A stretch of 45,660 nucleotides of DNA from Anaerolineae bacterium (GTDB lineage Bacteria; Chloroflexota; Anaerolineae; 4572-78; J111): the NCBI GenBank assembly GCA_023382535.1, contig JAHDWA010000003.1, forward strand, positions 1-45,660. The letters run 5' to 3'. Shown here piece by piece: positions 17,215 to 25,117 of the stretch. A program made the position numbers and the translations under genes. Position 1 is the stretch's first letter; every line of letters begins with the position of its first letter. The notes beneath the pieces were generated by a model. It made no database searches and had not been told where the DNA came from. It saw nothing but the letters and a program-made list of their open reading frames with translations.

Positions 17215-17442
17215 ATGAATAACCAACCGATAAAATCCTACCGTACTTACCTTATGCTGCATAGTGGGCTGGAATTAGCTACTGCCCCTCCAAAGCAGCC
17301 ACCACCGGCTCGTATCGTGGCAATTGAAGAGGTTGCCGGAGAACGGCGGCGGCGGGAGTTTTACACCCTGGAACAAGTGACAGACTTTCTGGGAAATGAT
17401 TTTTTCGGCCAGCCGAGGGAGGTTAAAGTCTATGAGGAATGA
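17215..17442 (+). CDS. Small hypothetical protein (75 aa), first gene behind the direct-repeat promoter
   Basis: The ATG at 17215 is preferred over an upstream in-frame GTG (17197) because GGAGGAG sits about nine bases before the ATG and overlaps the GTG. The protein is soluble and charged, with a Pro-rich stretch TAPPKQPPPAR near the middle and a C-terminal half with GERRRREFYTLEQVTDFLG that may form a short helix. I recognise no family. It lies just downstream of the direct-repeat promoter and 142 bases before the membrane-anchored gene at 17585, probably in the same transcript. It is a plausible target of the divergent BTAD regulator. Confidence 0.65.
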   Translation: MNNQPIKSYRTYLMLHSGLELATAPPKQPPPARIVAIEEVAGERRRREFYTLEQVTDFLGNDFFGQPREVKVYEE

Positions 17443-17584
17443 GTAAAGGAGAAGTATTGAGCTGATCAAAGGGGAAATGTCGAGCGTAAAGCAGTTCAGG
17501 CTCTTCTTTGAAGACTCTTTACGTCTCGCTGGTCGTAAATGAGGCGAATAACAAGATTTTTTAGTTAGAAAAAGGAGATAACCG

Positions 17585-18223
17585 ATGACAACTCAAAGTA
17601 ACGTTAGCAATCCTATCGAAGTTGCCCCGGCGCGGCCCTTCAGTTGGTCCTTAGCCCTGGCTATTCTGGCCCTGGGCCTGATCCTGGGCGTGACTGCTAC
17701 TAATCTGGTTGCAGCCATCAATAAAAGCGATGTCGCCGGTGTTCCGCAGCGGGTTGTGCGGGATTTCCCGGCCCGCCCCAACCTGCTTGAAGTGGAACGG
17801 AAAGCGCATATTGCCGCTCAAGCCAATATACAGCGCGGCCGTGAAGCCGAAGCGGCTCGTTACACCAGCTTGGGGTTGTTTTACGCGGCCGGCAGTGAGG
17901 CCAGGGGGCAGCAGGCCACTGCGGCTGAAGCGGCCCGGTATAACGGTCTGGCCGAGTTTTATGGAGCCAATGTAACCTCCTCTCCTTTGGACAATGCTCT
18001 GTTTGCCTATCATCAGAGCGAGCGCGGGCGCATTGCGGTTGACAGCCATACCCTGGCCTGGCCGCCACGGCCTGCCCAGTTTTACCCGGTTCAAATGGCA
18101 GTTGTCACCCTCGATACCATTGGCTTGTCTCAGTATCACCAAAGTGAGTGGGGACATATGCCGCAGGTCAGCGAGGCAAACCCGGATGGGGACATCGGGC
18201 TGATGGAGTTTTCTACCAAGTAA
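17585..18223 (+). CDS. Membrane-anchored hypothetical protein with degenerate YHQSE-type repeats (212 aa)
   Basis: An N-terminal transmembrane helix (about 19-45, FSWSLALAILALGLILGV and following) with a short cytoplasmic lead predicts a type II membrane protein or uncleaved signal anchor. The exported part has degenerate repeats: EAARYTSLGLFYAAG and EAARYNGLAEFYGAN, then ALFAYHQSERG and GLSQYHQSEWG, and a final GLMEFSTK. The shared core is Leu-x-x-aromatic followed by Tyr or His. No enzyme motif is visible. AAAAAGGAGATAACCG before the ATG gives a strong ribosome site. A hairpin terminator follows at 18274. I associate YHQSE repeats with uncharacterised Chloroflexota surface proteins, from memory only. 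Its function is unknown. Confidence 0.8.
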   Translation: MTTQSNVSNPIEVAPARPFSWSLALAILALGLILGVTATNLVAAINKSDVAGVPQRVVRDFPARPNLLEVERKAHIAAQANIQRGREAEAARYTSLGLFYAAGSEARGQQATAAEAARYNGLAEFYGANVTSSPLDNALFAYHQSERGRIAVDSHTLAWPPRPAQFYPVQMAVVTLDTIGLSQYHQSEWGHMPQVSEANPDGDIGLMEFSTK

Positions 18224-18273
18224 GAAGTTACATAGACCTTCTGCTAACTGGCCGAAATAAATCTTGGGGAAGC

Positions 18274-18313
18274 AAAACCTGACAGGTAGCTGTATGAAAA
18301 CCTGTCAGGTTTT
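18274..18313. terminator. Hairpin terminator after the YHQSE gene
   Basis: Two perfect 14-base arms (18274-18287 and 18300-18313) around a 12-base loop; the second arm ends in TTTT. Each arm itself contains the near-palindrome ACCTGACAGGT/ACCTGTCAGGT, so it may also be a dispersed repeat. It separates the 17585 gene from the next direct-repeat promoter. Confidence 0.7.
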
Positions 18314-18334
18314 GATAACAAATTTGCCTTTCAA

Positions 18335-18399
18335 AAACAGCTTCTGAGCAGTTTCTGAGCAGTTTTTGGGCCAGTCTCCAAACAGGTCTGGTTTACACT
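18335..18399 (+). promoter_or_regulatory. Second SARP-type promoter with 11-bp-period direct repeats
   Basis: AAACAGCTT (18335), GAGCAGTTT (18346), GAGCAGTTT (18357) and GGGCCAGTC (18368) are spaced exactly 11 bases apart. The -10 TACACT at 18394-18399 sits at the same offset from the repeats as the -10 at 17121. By hand alignment 44 of 58 bases match between 17073-17130 and 18346-18403. No consensus -35 is present. It drives the gene at 18462. Confidence 0.7.
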
Positions 18400-18461
18400 C
18401 TAAATCATAGAAAATCAATTAACTTTTAGTCGGGCGTAAGCAAATCTCTGGGAGGATGGCA

Positions 18462-18896
18462 ATGACTACTCAAAATGCAAGTTCCAATCTTTTTGGAGGA
18501 GTGGCAGCTTCTTCATTCACCACAGTGGTAGTGATGCCGCTAACCAAAGCAGTTTTCAATTACATCCCGGCGGCAATAGCACCGAACTGGCTTCGCCGCC
18601 TGGTTTTCCGCGCCGCGCTCAAACGGGCCTACGCCAGCTTTGCCAGTTACTACCCTCAGTGGGCGGCTTCGCTCTTTGACGAACATTTTCTCAATCACGG
18701 TGCAACGTCGCTCATGGCCGGCTATATTCGAGATGGGCGTCTCCCGCAAGCAAGCCAACTGGCGCTGGATTGGGAGGCGCAGTTGGGATCCAACTCACCG
18801 GCTGTGCGCGAGCGGTGCATCGCCGAGCTGACCCCTGTCGCCGCCGATTTTCTGGATTGGCTGACCCTGGAATTAGCCATCAGCCCGTTCTCCTAA
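18462..18896 (+). CDS. Hypothetical protein (144 aa) behind the second direct-repeat promoter
   Basis: The ATG at 18462 is chosen because GGAGG at 18451-18455 is six bases before it, while an in-frame ATG at 18456 abuts the ribosome site. Like the 17585 protein it starts MTTQ. The first 45 residues are hydrophobic and uncharged (SSFTTVVVMPLTKAVFNYI), followed by a basic, aromatic helical part (WLRRLVFRAALKRAYASF) and an acidic C-terminal half (ALDWEAQL, DFLDWLTLELAISPFS). It may be a small helical membrane-associated protein. I recognise no family. The shared promoter suggests it is co-regulated with 17215/17585. Confidence 0.7.
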   Translation: MTTQNASSNLFGGVAASSFTTVVVMPLTKAVFNYIPAAIAPNWLRRLVFRAALKRAYASFASYYPQWAASLFDEHFLNHGATSLMAGYIRDGRLPQASQLALDWEAQLGSNSPAVRERCIAELTPVAADFLDWLTLELAISPFS

Positions 18897-18963
18897 AGGC
18901 CGGCCACAGAGGTTCAACTATCAGGAAACTACGCGGAAATTCACTATCTGGTTGGGGAGCCAG

Positions 18964-19047
18964 ATGGTCGAGTTAGGGCGCAAATTGCAGGGCTATGGCA
19001 CTGTCTTGTTGGCCAAAGCGGCTCCAGTGGATGCTACGCAGGTGTAA
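18964..19047 (+). CDS. Possible 27-aa small protein or gene remnant
   Basis: The ATG is preceded by GGGGAG four bases upstream and encodes a short peptide beginning MVELGRKLQGYG and ending DATQV before a TAA. The same frame is open back to 18892, overlapping the end of the 18462 gene in another frame, so this may be the tail of a decayed gene. There is no family match. Weak support. Confidence 0.25.
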   Translation: MVELGRKLQGYGTVLLAKAAPVDATQV

Positions 19048-19053
19048 GTTGTT

Positions 19054-20016
19054 TCATCTTTTAACATTCTTACTATAAATTTGGGACGCACCCCACAAGC
19101 CTTTTTGTCGCAGCAGGTGTCCTAACTCGGCCAGGAGCATGCCGCCCATAATCAGTGCACCGCCAAAAATAATGCGGGGGGTAATGAGTTCACCAATCCA
19201 CCAGCCGCCGATGGCAGCAAAGACCGGCTCAAGGGCGGCAATGAGAGCCACGCGGGTGGGCGAAGCGGTGCGGGTTACCCAGGTTTGGACGCTGGTGCCC
19301 AGGCCGATAATTAAAAAGCCGGTGGTCAGCACGCCAATCCATACAACTGTTGAAGTGACCGGTACAACCAACGGCTCGAAAAGCAGCCAGCAGATCCCAG
19401 TCATCAGGGCGGCGACTAAAACATGCAGCGCCGCATAAGTCATCACATTTAAGTAAGGCGAGTAACGGGCCAGGACAATGATATAAAGCGCCCAGCCGAC
19501 TCCACCCAAAGCGACCCAAAAATCGCCGGGAGCAATGGTCAAACCGTTCAGACTGCTTTCAAAGGAAATCAAGTACAGGCCAACAAAAGCCAGAATGACG
19601 CCGGCAATAGCAGTGCGGCTGGGAGCGCGGCGGAGCAGCCAGGCCGATAGGATCGGCACATAAACCAGGTTGGTGCCGGTTAGAAAGCCGGCTTTGCTGG
19701 CCGTGGTGAACTGCATGCCGTAGGCCTGAACTGCGTAAGAACCAAAGAGGACCGTTCCTGTTATGAGTGACGGCCAAAGGTACGAGCGGCTCATGGCTTG
19801 CCAGTCGCGGCCAGCCAAAACGGCCAGAGTGATTGCACCCAGCAGCAGGCGGACGGTGTTATAAGCAAATGGTCCAATAACCTGCAAGGCGTCTTTGCTA
19901 AAAATGAAGGTAATACCCCAGACCATGACCACAACTACAAAAGTGATTTCGCTAAAAACCGCCTGATAGTCGCGCCAGAAGGTCGTTTGCGGGGATAGCG
20001 TTTTTGGATATTCCAT
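19054..20016 (-). CDS. EamA/DMT-family membrane transporter (320 aa)
   Basis: Two EamA repeats giving about ten transmembrane helices: repeat one has VVMVWGITFIFSKDAL and ends near IAGVILAFVGLYLISF; repeat two has GDFWVALGGVGWALYIIVLA and ends with ALEPVFAAIGGWWIGE and GGALIMGGMLLAE. The length is normal for the drug/metabolite transporter superfamily, which includes metabolite exporters; the substrate is unknown. AGGAGA lies 12 bases before the ATG, a slightly long spacing. It converges with the unknown genes on the plus strand and has no operon partner. Confidence 0.92.
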   Translation of the reverse strand: MEYPKTLSPQTTFWRDYQAVFSEITFVVVVMVWGITFIFSKDALQVIGPFAYNTVRLLLGAITLAVLAGRDWQAMSRSYLWPSLITGTVLFGSYAVQAYGMQFTTASKAGFLTGTNLVYVPILSAWLLRRAPSRTAIAGVILAFVGLYLISFESSLNGLTIAPGDFWVALGGVGWALYIIVLARYSPYLNVMTYAALHVLVAALMTGICWLLFEPLVVPVTSTVVWIGVLTTGFLIIGLGTSVQTWVTRTASPTRVALIAALEPVFAAIGGWWIGELITPRIIFGGALIMGGMLLAELGHLLRQKGLWGASQIYSKNVKR

Positions 20017-20058
20017 AGGTAATTCGGTCTCTCCTAAAAAGGTAATTGCTCAGGCTAA

Positions 20059-20099
20059 AGGTGACTGGCACTTGGTTGGGAGAAAAATGCCAGTCACCT
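20059..20099. repeat. 12-bp perfect inverted repeat (AGGTGACTGGCA...TGCCAGTCACCT)
   Basis: Perfect arms at 20059-20070 and 20088-20099 around 17 bases, upstream of the EamA gene. It may be a dispersed intergenic hairpin or part of the 5' leader of the transporter mRNA. No T run supports termination on either strand. Confidence 0.55.
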
Positions 20100-20110
20100 G
20101 AGTCGTAACC

Positions 20111-20163
20111 AAAAAAGAAAGCCTTCGGCTACCGGTTTGCTCGCTACCGATTGTCGAAGGCTT
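20111..20163 (-). terminator. Rho-independent terminator of the nusA-ribF operon
   Basis: On the minus strand AAGCCTTCG (from 20163) pairs with CGAAGGCTT (ending at 20119), followed by TCTTTTTT. It lies 72 bases after the ribF stop and ends the six-gene operon before the EamA gene. Confidence 0.75.
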
Positions 20164-20234
20164 CGTGGCCTCAATAAATAAACGACCGTAGACGACCGAC
20201 CGCCGACCGCCGTTTAATCTTTTCCGTCTACTAT

Positions 20235-21173
20235 CTACTGTTTTTCCTTCGCCAGTAGTTCCCTTGCTTGCTCTGCATCATGCCTGATCTGCGCGACCAG
20301 TTCATTGATGCCATTAAATTTCTTTTCCGGGCGGAGACGTTCCACAAATTCCAGGGTCAGCCGCTGGCCGTAAATCATCTGGTCGAAATCAAAAATATAA
20401 GCTTCGACGGTGCGCTCGGTGCCCTCAAAGCTGGGGCGAATACCCACGTTGGTGACACTGGCGCGGCGCTGCGTTTCGCCGGGGAGCTGGACAAAGGTGG
20501 CATAAACCCCATTGGCAGGCAGCAGCCGTTCGGGGGGAACCGCAAAATTAGCCGTAGGGAAACCGATGGTATGGCCCCGGTTAGCACCCTGCACAATTTC
20601 ACTGCTCAAAGAGGGATAGCGACCCAAAAAGTCGGTCGCTTGGCGCACCTCTCCCGCCCGCAGCAGGTCCCGAATTTGGGTACTGCTCACAATTTCGCCA
20701 TTAATCAAAATCGGGGTGAATTCGCACACGCGGTAATTCAGTTCGTGGCCCAGCTCTCTCAGCTTCTCCAGTTTGCCTTCACGATTTTTACCCAGGGCAA
20801 AATCATGACCTGCCCACAGTTCTACCAGATTCAGCCGGTCCACTAATAACTGCATAAAATCGGCGGCTGTGGTTTGGGAAAACTCCAGGGTGAAGGGGAT
20901 CAAAATCAAGATATCAAGCCCTAACTCTTCAAAGAGGGCAATCCGTTCTCCCGGGGTGGTCAAATAATCATTATGAGGTAGGTGGGGGGCTAAAACGGTC
21001 TTGGGCCGGGGGTGAAAGGCAATCACGGCCGCCTGGGCCTGGCGCTCTTTGGCTGATTGTTGAAGCTGCTTGATCAAGGCTTGATGGCCCCGGTGCAGGC
21101 CATCAAAGGTGCCAATCGTCAATACCGTCGGTCCACTCAGATGGGCCGCCGCAAAATCTCGAATTATTTGCAT
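20235..21173 (-). CDS. ribF: Bifunctional riboflavin kinase / FAD synthetase RibF
   Basis: The N-terminal FMN adenylyltransferase domain shows VLTIGTFDGLHRGHQALI, with the HxGH nucleotidyltransferase signature, and AGHDFALGKNREG. The C-terminal riboflavin kinase domain shows NRGHTIGFPTANF and NGVYATFVQLPGE. The 312-aa length is normal. It makes FMN and then FAD from riboflavin and ATP in the cytoplasm. It is the last gene of the nusA operon, 74 bases after truB, with a repeat hairpin between them and a terminator after it. truB-ribF adjacency is common in bacteria. Confidence 0.96.
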   Translation of the reverse strand: MQIIRDFAAAHLSGPTVLTIGTFDGLHRGHQALIKQLQQSAKERQAQAAVIAFHPRPKTVLAPHLPHNDYLTTPGERIALFEELGLDILILIPFTLEFSQTTAADFMQLLVDRLNLVELWAGHDFALGKNREGKLEKLRELGHELNYRVCEFTPILINGEIVSSTQIRDLLRAGEVRQATDFLGRYPSLSSEIVQGANRGHTIGFPTANFAVPPERLLPANGVYATFVQLPGETQRRASVTNVGIRPSFEGTERTVEAYIFDFDQMIYGQRLTLEFVERLRPEKKFNGINELVAQIRHDAEQARELLAKEKQ

Positions 21174-21214
21174 AGTTTTGAGTTCAACTCGCTCGAATAA
21201 AAGAGTACAAGGTA

Positions 21215-21256
21215 GCAGAGTAGCAAGGTCGCAAATGGCTGCTATTGCTACTCTGC
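21215..21256. repeat. 12-bp inverted repeat of GTAGCAA-type units overlapping the truB 3' end
   Basis: GCAGAGTAGCAA (21215-21226) and its complement (21245-21256) are perfect. The right arm covers the truB stop (21248-21250) and last codons. The unit resembles GGTAGCAGGGTAGCAAG at about 31752-31768, suggesting a dispersed simple-sequence family. Confidence 0.6.
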
Positions 21257-22201
21257 GACTTTGCTGCTTGTTTGAAATACCTTCTTCGGCTGCCAGAGTT
21301 TAGCACTGGGGTCAACCGATGTCAAAATCGCCAGGAAATCTCCATCCGGGGTATAAGCTCGTATCGGCCCAGCATTTTCCAAATAAGGCGCCTCTTCGAT
21401 TTGGAGTTGCCGCCCTTGCTGCACATGCTTGACTGCCTCTTCCGTTAAGATGACTTGAGGTAAATGGGTGATGGCCTGGTCGGGTGGGTGTAGGTGTCTT
21501 TGCCAGGCCGAAGCATTTTGAGCTGCTTCCCGCTCAAGCTGTTCTAACGATACGGCTTCGGCTAGCTGCCAGGGACCGCTGGCCGTTCGGGTCAGCTCGG
21601 CCAAATGTGCGCCTGGACCGGCAGCTTGGCCCAAATCGCGGGCCAGGGAGCGGATATAGGTGCCGGCTGAACAGGTGACGTCAAGGATCAAATCGGGCGG
21701 CTGCCAGGCTACCCAGGTCAGGGCGTGGATGGCGACACGACGAGGAGCCACTTCAACCACTTTTCCAGCCCTGGCCCGTTTATAAAGCGGCTGGCCCTCT
21801 TGCTTGATGGCTGAAAAGAGCGGCGGGATTTGTTCAATATCTCCTAGAAAGGAGGGTAAAATTGTGCGCAACTGGGTGTCGCTGAGTGAAGAAGAGTCAT
21901 TTATAGCGGTAACTTGCCCCTCGGCGTCCAACGTGTCGGTGATAACACCAAAACGGATCGTGGCCCGATACTGTTTTTGGCCCACCATCACATATTCAAT
22001 CAGCCGGGTGGCCTGGCCCAAGCAAACCAACAAAACGCCGGTCGCCATTGGGTCAAGCGTACCGGCATGCCCCACACGCCGCTGGCCGGCCAACCGGCGC
22101 ACCCGGTTGACGACATCGTGAGAGGTAATGCCCTTCGGTTTGTTGATATTGAGCAGGCCGGAGACAGGGGGGGGGAGATAAATATTTTCCACTGCGCTCA
22201 A
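21248..22201 (-). CDS. truB: tRNA pseudouridine-55 synthase TruB
   Basis: GLLNINKPKGITSHDVV and RRVGHAGTLDPMATGVLL (with the catalytic Asp) are the TruB signatures; further on are YRATIRFGVITDTLDAEG and CSAGTYIRSLARDLG. The protein isomerises U55 in the T-loop of tRNAs. The longest frame begins with TTG at 22201, with a possible GTG at 22190; neither has a clear ribosome site, and a 16-bp hairpin (22208-22250) covers the expected site, so translation may depend on coupling to rbfA or on hairpin opening. The last residues (SSKVAE) are encoded in a repeat arm. Confidence 0.95.
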   Translation of the reverse strand: MSAVENIYLPPPVSGLLNINKPKGITSHDVVNRVRRLAGQRRVGHAGTLDPMATGVLLVCLGQATRLIEYVMVGQKQYRATIRFGVITDTLDAEGQVTAINDSSSLSDTQLRTILPSFLGDIEQIPPLFSAIKQEGQPLYKRARAGKVVEVAPRRVAIHALTWVAWQPPDLILDVTCSAGTYIRSLARDLGQAAGPGAHLAELTRTASGPWQLAEAVSLEQLEREAAQNASAWQRHLHPPDQAITHLPQVILTEEAVKHVQQGRQLQIEEAPYLENAGPIRAYTPDGDFLAILTSVDPSAKLWQPKKVFQTSSKVAE

Positions 22202-22207
22202 TTATGG

Positions 22208-22250
22208 ACGTATTGCGTGTTCCGTTATTTTCATGGAACACGCAATACGT
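22208..22250. repeat. 16-bp perfect inverted repeat between rbfA and truB
   Basis: Arms 22208-22223 and 22235-22250 (ACGTATTGCGTGTTCC and its complement) with an 11-base loop. It fills the gap between the rbfA stop (22252) and the truB start (22201), inside an operon. Related words (CACGCAACACG, TATTGCGTA) recur at about 32822-32867 and 45487-45498, pointing to a dispersed repeat. Confidence 0.7.
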
Positions 22251-22251
22251 T

Positions 22252-22635
22252 TCACGTTTTATCCTCTGGCTCTATGGCGCCAGCCTCGTCGCTCTCTTCC
22301 TTAATTTCATCGAGCAGCGCCTCGATGTGCATACCGTATTCCAAAGATGTATCCAGCTTGAAGCTAAGTTCCGGGATGTAGCGCAGCGACAGCGACTGCC
22401 GCAGAAGGTGACGAAAATAATTGGCCGCGCTGGTCAACCCGGTCAGGGTGCTTTTGACGTCACCTTTGTCGCCGAGCACAGTGATATAGACGCGCGCCTG
22501 GCGCAAATCCGGGCTAACGTCAACGCCGGTGACGGTGACAAAGCCCAGGCGCGGGTCTTTTGTATCACGCTGGATAATCTGGCTGAGTTCCTCATGCAGC
22601 AGTTCGCCGACCTGCCGCTGACGCCGGCTGGCCAT
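22252..22635 (-). CDS. rbfA: 30S ribosome-binding factor RbfA
   Basis: A 127-aa KH-like protein with RRQRQVGELLHEELSQII, DPRLGFVTVTGVDVSPDL and RQARVYITVLG, then RYIPELSFKLDTSLEYGMHI. It binds late 30S precursors and helps 16S rRNA 5'-end maturation. It begins three bases after the infB stop (coupled), the standard infB-rbfA-truB order. The acidic C-terminal tail (EIKEESDEAG onward) is short and normal for the family. Confidence 0.95.
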   Translation of the reverse strand: MASRRQRQVGELLHEELSQIIQRDTKDPRLGFVTVTGVDVSPDLRQARVYITVLGDKGDVKSTLTGLTSAANYFRHLLRQSLSLRYIPELSFKLDTSLEYGMHIEALLDEIKEESDEAGAIEPEDKT

Positions 22636-22638
22636 GGG

Positions 22639-24465
22639 CTAATTAACCCGCTCCTTCACATAAGCTTCGATAATATCGCCTACCAGGAAATCATTAAAAC
22701 CTTCAACCCCAATACCGCACTCAAAGCCGGTCGCCACCTCGCGGGCATCCTCGGTGAAGCGTTTTAACGAAGAAATTTTACCCTCGTGTAATAGTTTACT
22801 TTGACGCATGACCCGGACCATAGAATTGCGAGTAATTTGGCCTTCCAGGACGTAGGAGCCGGCAATGTTGCCCCGCTTGGGAATTTTGAACACGGCCCTG
22901 ACTTCCGCCCGGCCAATCACCTTATCGGCGTAAACCGGCTCCAGCAGCCCCTTGAGCGCCTTGTCAATATCGTCAATGAGCTTGTAAATCACATCGTACT
23001 GCCGGATATCCACGCCCTCGGTTTCGGCCACTCGTTGCGCCCCTTGATCTACGTCAACGCTAAAACCGACGATAATGGCCCCGGAGGCTACAGCCAGGTT
23101 CACGTCCGATTCGGAAATGTTGCCCGTGCCCTCCAACAGCAGCTTTATTTTTAACTTCTCATCGCCCAACTCTTTCAACGAGTTGACAATGGGTTCCAGC
23201 GAACCCTGCACATCCGCCTTGACGATGATGTTCAGCGTTTGATCGCCATTTTCTTGAGTTCGACTAAAGAAGTCTTCCAGGGAAATAGGCCGGATGGCCG
23301 CAGCGGGCGTCCCTTTGCTTGTCTTGGCCCGGCGCTCTTCAACCATTGTCCGGGCAGTTCGTTCATTCTCGACCACTTCAAAAAATTCGCCGGCTTCGGG
23401 GACATCGGATAAGCCCAAAATAGAGACAGGTACGGACGGGCCGGCCTGTTTAATGCGCTTGCCCTTGTCGTTGAACATGGCCCGGATGCGCGAATACTGA
23501 GTGCCGATGACAATTATATCGCCCACACTCAGGGTGCCGTTTTGGACTAGCAGGGTGGCCGAAACGCCGCTGCGCTTGTCCACTTGACCTTCGATGACCA
23601 CCCCTTGAGCCAGGCGATTAGGATTGGCCTTCAGGCTAGCCACATCTGTTACCAGGAGGATGTTTTCGAGTAACTCATCAATGCCCCGATTTTCTTTGGC
23701 GGAAAGAGGCACACAGATTACATCGCCGCCCCAATCTTCGACCACCAGGCCAATATCGGCCAGGCCCTGTTTTACCCGGTCGGGATTGGCGTTAGCTTTG
23801 TCAATCTTATTCATGGCAACAATGATCGGCACCTGAGCCGCGCGGGCGTGTTCAACCGCTTCCCGCGTCTGGGGCATCACTCCATCATCGGCAGCGACGA
23901 CCAGCACGGCCAGATCGGTGGCCTGCGCACCGCGCGCTCGCATGGCGGTAAAGGCGGCGTGACCCGGCGTATCCAAAAAAGTGATCGGGCGGTCGCCTAA
24001 AAAGACCTGATAAGCGCCGATATGCTGGGTAATACCGCCTGCTTCACCTTTGACCACCTGGGTCTTGCGGATGGCGTCAAGCAGGGTTGTTTTGCCGTGA
24101 TCCACATGGCCAAGAACGGTAACAACCGGCGGGCGCGGCTGTAATGTGTTCGGGTCTTCATTGGCGATCAGCCGCCGGTGCAAGGGAAGATTCTGCGCTT
24201 CTTTAACCGGTTCCGGCTCCGGCGCTTTGGGGGCCACAATTTCAAAGCCCATGCCTTCGCCAATAATAGACACGGTATCGAAGTCAATTTGCTGGTTGAT
24301 ATTCGCCATCATCCCGTTGCTCATCAACTCTTTGATGATTTCAATCGGACTGACGGACATCAATTTAGCCAGTTCTCTGACTGTTATGACGGGCGGCACT
24401 TCGATAGCGCGACCATTACCCGCTGCCGCTTCTTTTGGTTTGGTTTTTTGCATACTAACTGCCAT
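22639..24465 (-). CDS. infB: Translation initiation factor IF-2 (short form, 608 aa)
   Basis: The GTPase domain has [17 protein letters not shown] (G1), [15 protein letters not shown] (G3) and NKIDKA (G4), followed by the IF-2 beta-barrel and C-terminal domains ending near [17 protein letters not shown]. The N-terminal IF2-N module ([20 protein letters not shown]) is present once, so the protein is short compared with about 890 aa in E. coli. The start is set at the ATG at 24465 because AGAGGTGA lies four to five bases upstream; the longer frame to 24534 has no such site. It places fMet-tRNA on the 30S subunit. A 370-base leader separates it from ylxR. Confidence 0.96.
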   Translation of the reverse strand: MAVSMQKTKPKEAAAGNGRAIEVPPVITVRELAKLMSVSPIEIIKELMSNGMMANINQQIDFDTVSIIGEGMGFEIVAPKAPEPEPVKEAQNLPLHRRLIANEDPNTLQPRPPVVTVLGHVDHGKTTLLDAIRKTQVVKGEAGGITQHIGAYQVFLGDRPITFLDTPGHAAFTAMRARGAQATDLAVLVVAADDGVMPQTREAVEHARAAQVPIIVAMNKIDKANANPDRVKQGLADIGLVVEDWGGDVICVPLSAKENRGIDELLENILLVTDVASLKANPNRLAQGVVIEGQVDKRSGVSATLLVQNGTLSVGDIIVIGTQYSRIRAMFNDKGKRIKQAGPSVPVSILGLSDVPEAGEFFEVVENERTARTMVEERRAKTSKGTPAAAIRPISLEDFFSRTQENGDQTLNIIVKADVQGSLEPIVNSLKELGDEKLKIKLLLEGTGNISESDVNLAVASGAIIVGFSVDVDQGAQRVAETEGVDIRQYDVIYKLIDDIDKALKGLLEPVYADKVIGRAEVRAVFKIPKRGNIAGSYVLEGQITRNSMVRVMRQSKLLHEGKISSLKRFTEDAREVATGFECGIGVEGFNDFLVGDIIEAYVKERVN

Positions 24466-24835
24466 AGAATCACCTCTTCTTTTAGGATATGCAAACAAAG
24501 TGGATCTTGTTTGCAGCTTTTTCTCCGGCAACAAGCATAAGCAGCCCGACCCCAGACGCTCACTTACTCAGTCGTCGCCGGTAGAGTGTCTTGAAACCCT
24601 ATTAGTTGGAAGTAACTTTTGAGGTGATAAAGCCTTGACAAAGCCGAGGGGAGTTTGGCTTTAAGGGGGAGGAGAGGGAAACAAATAAGTTCCGTTAGTT
24701 AGTCATAAAGCCTCGCTCCACGCGTTTTTGGGACACGTGTTCACAGCTCATATTCCTTTATCAACCTCAAACCGCTCTGGCGGTTTTGATTTGGGTGCGT
24801 CATCCTTCCTTTAGGATCTACCCTGCACATAAAAC
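24466..24835. other. 370-base gap between ylxR and infB
   Basis: No convincing gene on either strand. It holds a short hairpin at 24769-24786 (AAACCGC/GCGGTTT arms around TCTG) and a CACGTG palindrome at about 24734. The gap is long for the inside of this operon, where ylxR and infB are usually separated by little or by an L7Ae-like gene (ylxQ), which is absent. A second promoter or an RNA leader for infB is possible, but I see no strong -35/-10 pair. Confidence 0.5.
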
Positions 24836-25117
24836 TTAAACTTTTAAAAGTTCAGCCCGTAATTGGGTCTGGAGTTCAGCCACTTCTTCTGCCGATAAAG
24901 TCACTTTTAGCGCCTGAGCTAGCCGCTGCTTAGATAAGCCTTTTTCCCAGCAGCTTGCTTGCCGGCACAGATAAGCGCCGCGCCCATTGGCCTTGCCCGT
25001 TGGGTCAACGATGAGACTGCCTGCCGGGGTGCGCACCACTCGAATTAAATCTCGCTTATCCTTTGTTTCCCGGCAGGCAATACACGTCCGCTGCGGCTTA
25101 TGTTTCGGTCGAAGCAT
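24836..25117 (-). CDS. ylxR: YlxR-family (DUF448) nucleic-acid-binding protein
   Basis: A 93-aa protein with RTCIACRETKDKRDLIRVVR and GRGAYLCRQASCWEKGL, the two conserved blocks of the family, including the CxxCR-like start and the GRGAY loop. It is encoded between nusA and infB in many bacteria; in some it modulates RNase P activity. Its ATG directly follows the nusA stop (TAG then ATG), so translation is coupled. Confidence 0.95.
   Translation of the reverse strand: MLRPKHKPQRTCIACRETKDKRDLIRVVRTPAGSLIVDPTGKANGRGAYLCRQASCWEKGLSKQRLAQALKVTLSAEEVAELQTQLRAELLKV

Noticed and set aside
20170..20240. CRISPR-like CGACCGCC units
   Set aside because: Short imperfect simple repeats without spacers of constant length; no cas genes in the window.
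24466..24534. Longer N-terminus for IF-2
   Set aside because: The ATG at 24465 has an AGAGGTGA site at good spacing; the longer frame has none and adds no IF-2-like sequence.
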